47,765 nucleotides of DNA from Chthoniobacterales bacterium (GTDB taxonomy: Bacteria; Verrucomicrobiota; Verrucomicrobiia; Chthoniobacterales; JACTMZ01). This document shows, one piece after another, positions 44,534-47,765 of the stretch. Both the position numbers and the translations under genes were made by a program. The notes under the pieces were generated by a model. The model saw only the letters and a list, made by a program, of their open reading frames with translations, made no database searches and had not been told where the DNA came from. Positions within the stretch are counted from its first letter, which is position 1, and every line of letters starts with the position of its first letter. Where the stretch lies: the NCBI GenBank assembly GCA_021463515.1, contig JAJTYZ010000008.1:1-47765 (forward strand). Reading direction: 5' to 3'.

Positions 44534-44559
44534 CGTAGAACGAGTTTTCCAACTCGTTT
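44534..44559 (+). repeat. Palindromic repeat family B, copy 3
   Basis: Perfect 8-bp stem (44539-44546 with 44551-44558) and TTCC loop; identical to copy 2 over its 26 bases. Confidence 0.87.
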
Positions 44560-44611
44560 GCCTTCTTGAGATTTATTTGAACGCGTGCCGGAACTTTCAG
44601 TCAAAAGTTCT

Positions 44612-44803
44612 ATGAAAAAGCATTCACAACCGACACGCAAAGTCAGACGTTCGCGTCATTCCCTCGGAGAATTAGTTTCCGCTCTTAGTTCCTGCACCCG
44701 CAATAGCCGCGAAGCAACGGTCGCGCTGCTAGACCTATTTAAAACCAATCGCATTCTTATCAACGATCATGGACGGCTTAAACGCGTGCGTGTTTATGCC
44801 TAA
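44612..44803 (+). CDS. Small basic protein of unknown function
   Basis: A 63-residue frame starting MKKHSQPTRKVRRSRHSLGE. The N-terminal third is very basic; the rest forms a helix-turn pattern (LVSALSSCTRNSREATVALL, then DLFKTNRILINDHGRL) that could bind nucleic acid. I do not recognise a family. A perfect intrinsic terminator begins 25 bases past the stop, which supports a real transcribed gene. An in-frame codon at 44585 is less likely as a start. It sits between ftsK (divergent) and purB. Confidence 0.6.
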   Translation: MKKHSQPTRKVRRSRHSLGELVSALSSCTRNSREATVALLDLFKTNRILINDHGRLKRVRVYA

Positions 44804-44827
44804 CGCTATTTTTTCATGGTAAAACAA

Positions 44828-44864
44828 AGGGCCGCAGTTGAGGAGCTGCGGCCCTTGTTGTTTT
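44828..44864 (+). terminator. Strong intrinsic terminator
   Basis: An 11-bp perfect GC-rich stem (44828-44838 with 44847-44857), 8-base loop, then a T-rich tail. It would end transcription of the small basic protein gene before purB. Confidence 0.92.
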
Positions 44865-44904
44865 CCGGGCTGGTGGAGGCCTGTCAAATGACTATTCTTG
44901 CAGT

Positions 44905-46203
44905 GTGATAGAACGTTATTCCCGACCTGAGATGCGGGCCTTATGGTCCGACCAACGCAAGTACGAAATTTGGCTCGAGATCGAAACGCTCGCCTGTGAA
45001 GCCATGGCACGCCTCGGGCAAATCCCGACGGAAGATGCAGACGCCATTCGCGCCCGCGCAAAATTTTCCATCCCCGAAATTTTGGAAATTGAAAAGCGCA
45101 CCAATCATGATGTCATTGCATTTCTCGAAAACGTCGCAAACTCCGTGGGCCCTGCAGCGCGATGGATGCACCAAGGGCTGACTTCCTCCGACGTTCTTGA
45201 CACGACGCTTGCCGTTCAAATGACCGCCGCCTGCGATTTGCTTCTTCGCGGCGTGGATGACGTTCGCGTTGCCGTGGCGGAGCAGGCGCGAGCGCATAAA
45301 CTCACGCCGATGATGGGGCGCAGCCACGGCATTCATGCGGAGCCCATTACTTTTGGGCTCAAGATGGCGCTTATGTATGATGAGCTCGGTCGAGCACGAG
45401 AACGTCTTGAGCAAATGCGTGCGCGGGTTGCCGTGGGGAAATTAAGCGGAGCCGTAGGAACGCGGGCTCACCTCGACCCGAAGGTTGAGGAAGAAGTTTG
45501 TGCAAAGCTGGGACTTCGCCCGGCGACGCTTTCCACGCAGATTGTGCAACGTGATCGCCATGCAGAGTTCATGACTGTCCTCGCGCTCGTAGCGAGCACG
45601 ATTGACCGCTGGGCCACGGAGTTTCGTCATTTGCAACGCACGGAAGTGCTCGAAGTGGAGGAATTTTTTGCCAAGGGGCAGAAGGGGAGTTCTGCGATGC
45701 CACACAAACGCAACCCCATTACCGGCGAACGCCTCAGCGGATTAGCCCGCGTGATTCGCGGCTTTGCCGTGACCGCGATGGAAAACGTGGCTCTTTGGCA
45801 CGAGCGCGACATTAGTCATAGCAGTGCGGAGCGAATCATCATGCCCGATGGCTGCATCCTGCTCGATTACATGCTGGCGTTGCTCACCAAGCTGGTGCGC
45901 GGCTTGCAGGTTTATCCCGAAAACATGCGGGCCAACATGGATAAATCACGCGGCCTTTTTGCCAGTCAGTCCGTCTTGCTTAAACTTACGGAAAAAGGTT
46001 TTGAGCGGCAAAAAGCCTATGAAGCCGTACAACGAGCGGCACTTAAAACATGGGCGGGCGATGGAGAGTTTCTTACCAATTTGTCCGCCGAGCCCGAAAT
46101 CGCCCAAGCTCTCAGCCGCGAAGAACTCCGTGATGCCTGCGGTTTAGACCGTCACTTTCGTTACGTAGAAAAAGTTTTTCGCGACCTCGGTTTGGAAAAA
46201 TAG
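44905..46203 (+). CDS. purB: Adenylosuccinate lyase
   Basis: The 432-residue enzyme releases fumarate in two steps of purine synthesis: from SAICAR and from adenylosuccinate. It starts at a GTG (IERYSRPEMRALWSDQRKY). Family marks are TNHDVIAFLE, the HQGLTSSDVLDT loop, GRSHGIHAEPITFG with the catalytic His, and the signature GSSAMPHKRNPITGE. Length is normal for the short PurB type. It lies about 40 bases after a terminator, so it has its own promoter. With purH it accounts for three late purine steps. Confidence 0.97.
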   Translation: MIERYSRPEMRALWSDQRKYEIWLEIETLACEAMARLGQIPTEDADAIRARAKFSIPEILEIEKRTNHDVIAFLENVANSVGPAARWMHQGLTSSDVLDTTLAVQMTAACDLLLRGVDDVRVAVAEQARAHKLTPMMGRSHGIHAEPITFGLKMALMYDELGRARERLEQMRARVAVGKLSGAVGTRAHLDPKVEEEVCAKLGLRPATLSTQIVQRDRHAEFMTVLALVASTIDRWATEFRHLQRTEVLEVEEFFAKGQKGSSAMPHKRNPITGERLSGLARVIRGFAVTAMENVALWHERDISHSSAERIIMPDGCILLDYMLALLTKLVRGLQVYPENMRANMDKSRGLFASQSVLLKLTEKGFERQKAYEAVQRAALKTWAGDGEFLTNLSAEPEIAQALSREELRDACGLDRHFRYVEKVFRDLGLEK

Positions 46204-46254
46204 GGCGTATAACGGATTTTTCTCGCGCAGAGACGCTGAGGCGCGAAGGAAAAG

Positions 46255-46280
46255 CGTAGAATGAGTTTTCCAACTCGTTT
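46255..46280 (+). repeat. Palindromic repeat family B, copy 4
   Basis: An 8-bp stem with one G-U pair (46260-46267 with 46272-46279) and TTCC loop, about 50 bases after purB. A CGCGCAGAGACGC sequence precedes it as in copy 1. Confidence 0.83.
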
Positions 46281-46315
46281 TCCCGGACGAAGGGATGAAG
46301 ATACGAAGAAGAGAG

Positions 46316-46714
46316 TCAAAAAATTTTTACGGATTTTGATCTGCGAATTCCTTTATCCTCGGTCATCAACGTGAGGGAATGTGCTCGGGCTGTGGCAACG
46401 ATGATTCTGTCAGCAGGATCGCCATGGAAGTTTCCGGGCAGTTCGTTTAAGGCAATGACAACGGAAGAATCGAGGGGAACCAATCGAATGACCTCCGGGT
46501 CTGCTGCTTGAGAAAGCCATGATGCAAAATCGATAGATAAGGTGAGTCGCCCTTTGCAAAAGAGCATTTGAGATTCCCATAAGCTGATGGCTGAAAGGGA
46601 CGGTGGATGACCTGCTTGGGCTAGTGAATCTAAATACTCGTGCTTTTTGCTCGAAAGTTCCCTTTGTCCGGTAAGCCACCAAATCCAGATATGGGTATCA
46701 ATGAGAACGCTCAT
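46316..46714 (-). CDS. vapC: PIN domain toxin (VapC-type ribonuclease)
   Basis: The 132-residue protein has a PIN domain: LIDTHIWIWWLTG with the first acidic residue (Asp6), an acidic residue in AISLWESQML, and HGDPADRIIVATARAHSLTLMTEDKGI with further metal-binding aspartates. PIN toxins of this kind cut RNA, often tRNA or rRNA. It starts within the antitoxin stop (ATGA), the standard order with antitoxin first. The active-site residues are complete, so it should be functional. Confidence 0.9.
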   Translation of the reverse strand: MSVLIDTHIWIWWLTGQRELSSKKHEYLDSLAQAGHPPSLSAISLWESQMLFCKGRLTLSIDFASWLSQAADPEVIRLVPLDSSVVIALNELPGNFHGDPADRIIVATARAHSLTLMTEDKGIRRSKSVKIF

Positions 46715-46941
46715 TGCTGCGCTTCAAAATCTTGTTCCGAGAGAACAGATTCCTCTGCTTTGGCATGAAGTATCCCGCTCTGACGCAATCGCGTCCAAGG
46801 AGTCTTTTCGGCATCGTTAAGGGGAATAACACGAAAGCGGATTTTCCCTTGCTTGGATATCTCAAGCGGAGTTTGGGATTGCTCGATATCGCGTAAAATA
46901 CGAAGGCAATGCGTTTTAAATTCCGTGATAGAAATGGTCAT
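46711..46941 (-). CDS. Phd/YefM-type antitoxin
   Basis: The 76-residue protein starts MTISITEFKTHCLRILRDIE and has the Phd/YefM dimerisation fold (LEISKQGKIRFRVIPLND) followed by a tail that would block the PIN toxin (ESVLSEQDFEAQQ). Such proteins neutralise the toxin and repress their own promoter. It is coupled to the toxin by an ATGA overlap. A sigma-70-like promoter lies almost on top of its start codon. Confidence 0.87.
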   Translation of the reverse strand: MTISITEFKTHCLRILRDIEQSQTPLEISKQGKIRFRVIPLNDAEKTPWTRLRQSGILHAKAEESVLSEQDFEAQQ

Positions 46942-46950
46942 TATGAAAGA

Positions 46951-46978
46951 AAAATAGTCATTTCCGGATTGCTGTCAA
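46951..46978 (-). promoter_or_regulatory. Sigma-70-like promoter of the toxin-antitoxin operon
   Basis: On the minus strand a perfect TTGACA (46978-46973) is followed after 16 bases by TATTTT (46956-46951). The antitoxin ATG is only 9 bases further (46941-46939), which suggests a leaderless or near-leaderless mRNA. Two TRGTCATT copies at 46935-46942 and 46955-46962, exactly 20 bases apart, may be an operator. Confidence 0.55.
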
Positions 46979-47030
46979 CTCAGAAAAGCGGAGACTTGAG
47001 GAAAAAAGTTGAAAGGGGGGAAGAGTCGTC

Positions 47031-47060
47031 AGTGGTAGAAGCGTCAATCCCCTGACGCTT
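47031..47060 (+). repeat. Palindromic repeat family A, copy 3
   Basis: A 30-base unit with a 7-bp stem (47040-47046 with 47053-47059) followed by TTTT, 95 bases from copy 4. Confidence 0.8.
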
Positions 47061-47125
47061 TTGGGGAAGGATGAAACTTGAAATCTGAAACTTGAGTGAA
47101 AAGGTGGAAAATGAAAAAATCCGCC

Positions 47126-47155
47126 AGTTGTAGCAACATCAGTCCCCTGACGCTT
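47126..47155 (+). repeat. Palindromic repeat family A, copy 4 (degenerate stem)
   Basis: A 30-base unit matching copy 1 except for two changes in the left arm, which weaken the stem; the right arm and the TTTT tail are kept. Confidence 0.78.
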
Positions 47156-47378
47156 TTGGGAGAATTTAAACCACTAACGGAACACTAATGGGTTTCCGGC
47201 CAATGGCCCTGAAAGATACGCTGCGCATGGTAAGTTTAGTGGGAACGGGAGGCGCATGGTTACAAGGTCACCGTGCGGGGCACGTGGGGCTTTCGTCCTC
47301 GCAAGCGAGCTTGCGGAGGCGAAATCCCCACGCGCCCAGACCGCCACAAGCGTCGCTCACCTTCCGATCTGTTGCCTT

Positions 47379-47548
47379 CCCTTTTGTGCTTTTTGCGCCT
47401 CTTTGTGACAAATTCCCTTCCTCTCCCTTCGCGTCTTGGCGTCTTCGTGTGAGACCCTTCAAACCCTTTGTGCATTTTGCGCCTCTTTGTGGTAAATTCC
47501 CTTCCTCCCCTCTTCGCGTCTTGGTGCCTTCGTGTGAGCCTTTTCTTA
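47379..47548. repeat. Two tandem 85-base repeats
   Basis: Copies run 47379-47463 and 47464-47548 and share TTTTGCGCCTCTTTGTG, AAATTCCCTTCCT, CTTCGCGTCTTGG and CTTCGTGTGAG in order. Read on the minus strand they contain CACAAAGAGGCGCAAAA, similar to sequence at 32106-32136. Confidence 0.85.
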
Positions 47549-47621
47549 CAGATCGGGCCATTGGTCGTCTATCTCGTTACACTTGGTTGTGGTTAAATTC
47601 TTTCTTTGTGGCTTTGTGTGG

Positions 47622-47647
47622 GATACGAGTTGGGAAAATCAACTACA
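47622..47647 (-). repeat. Degenerate palindromic repeat family B, copy 5, inverted
   Basis: On the minus strand this reads GTAGTTGATTTTCCCAACTC, a decayed version of the family B core, and lies beside a CACAAAGCCACAAAG-like stretch. Confidence 0.5.
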
Positions 47648-47765
47648 ACGGCCGCGGCATTGTTTCATTCCTTAGGGATTCAAATGTCAAAATAAAGCCA
47701 AGCCTTCTCGTTGTGCCAAGTCCGCACATTTCGAGTCAAAAGTCCACAGAGTGTCGCATCCGAGG

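Larger units (their letters stand above)
46942..47765. other. 824-base region of repeats without a convincing gene
   Basis: It holds two family A copies, an 85-base tandem duplication, a hairpin at 47297-47320 and a degenerate inverted family B copy. Apparent short frames within 47260-47561 are translations of the tandem repeat. Confidence 0.7.

Noticed and set aside
47260-47561. Two overlapping short Lys/Arg-rich open frames on the minus strand
   Set aside because: They are translations of the 85-base tandem repeat and have repeat-like composition; not genes.

Overview
The window reads as a chromosomal segment of a member of the Verrucomicrobiota (best guess: Opitutae-like). This rests on the gene types: an ECF sigma factor followed by an anti-sigma/vWA fusion, ExbD plus large TPR proteins, a GuaB3-type IMP dehydrogenase paralog, and DUF4139, DUF488, DUF3088 and DUF971 proteins. 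Abundant small palindromic repeats between genes fit as well. No ribosomal marker is present, so the assignment is inference. Most of the window is ordinary core metabolism, with several short accessory patches.

Layout. 133-4243: sigma factor, membrane anti-sigma/vWA protein and secreted DUF4139 protein in one operon, visibly richer in C-ending codons than what follows. 4322-9657: ExbB-like, ExbD-like, TonB-like and membrane zinc-ribbon genes, then guaB3, fabF and purine nucleoside phosphorylase. 9658-10267: a gap holding strong hairpins and the wreck of an MDR-family quinone oxidoreductase gene. 10268-13078: an AT-richer MFS transporter/methyltransferase pair and a small membrane protein. 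13092-18647: ThuA-like protein, leuB, a second exbD, a secreted TPR protein and a HAD phosphatase. 18696-27914: Dps, a Spy/CpxP-like protein with internal duplication, L,D-transpeptidase, VanZ, ligA, a small secreted protein, ilvB, an unknown 456-residue protein and a coiled-coil zinc-ribbon protein. 28087-33810: DUF488, DUF3088, DUF971, yggS, LysR, a polysaccharide deacetylase lipoprotein, aminotransferase and Lrp. 34085-41118: tRNA-Thr(CGT), thioredoxin-like protein, unknown protein, a lone nuoA, MsbA-like ABC exporter, purH, dnaX and ybaB. 41270-46941: RodZ-like and ftsK (minus strand), a small basic protein with a strong terminator, purB and a Phd/PIN toxin-antitoxin pair. 46942-47765: repeats only.

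How the parts work together. Many neighbours are joined by ATGA start/stop overlaps, which suggests translational coupling: sigma/vWA/DUF4139, exbB/exbD/tonB/zinc-ribbon, fabF/pnp, exbD2/TPR, abc/purH, dnaX/ybaB, ftsK/rodZ-like and antitoxin/toxin. Purine metabolism is over-represented (guaB3, pnp, purH, purB) but scattered. Envelope functions dominate the rest.

Most interesting points. (1) The ExbB/ExbD pair at 4322-5388 lacks two polar residues considered central to proton flow (Thr where ExbD has its membrane Asp; Ala where ExbB/TolQ has a TM3 Thr), while the adjacent TonB-like protein keeps the S-x3-H membrane motif. (2) The anti-sigma/vWA fusion operon may be an uncharacterised transmembrane signalling system. 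(3) Two short hairpin repeat families (8-bp stem, 4-base loop) recur through the intergenic spaces, one copy forming the end of a coding region. (4) A multiply frameshifted oxidoreductase pseudogene lies at 9915-10169.
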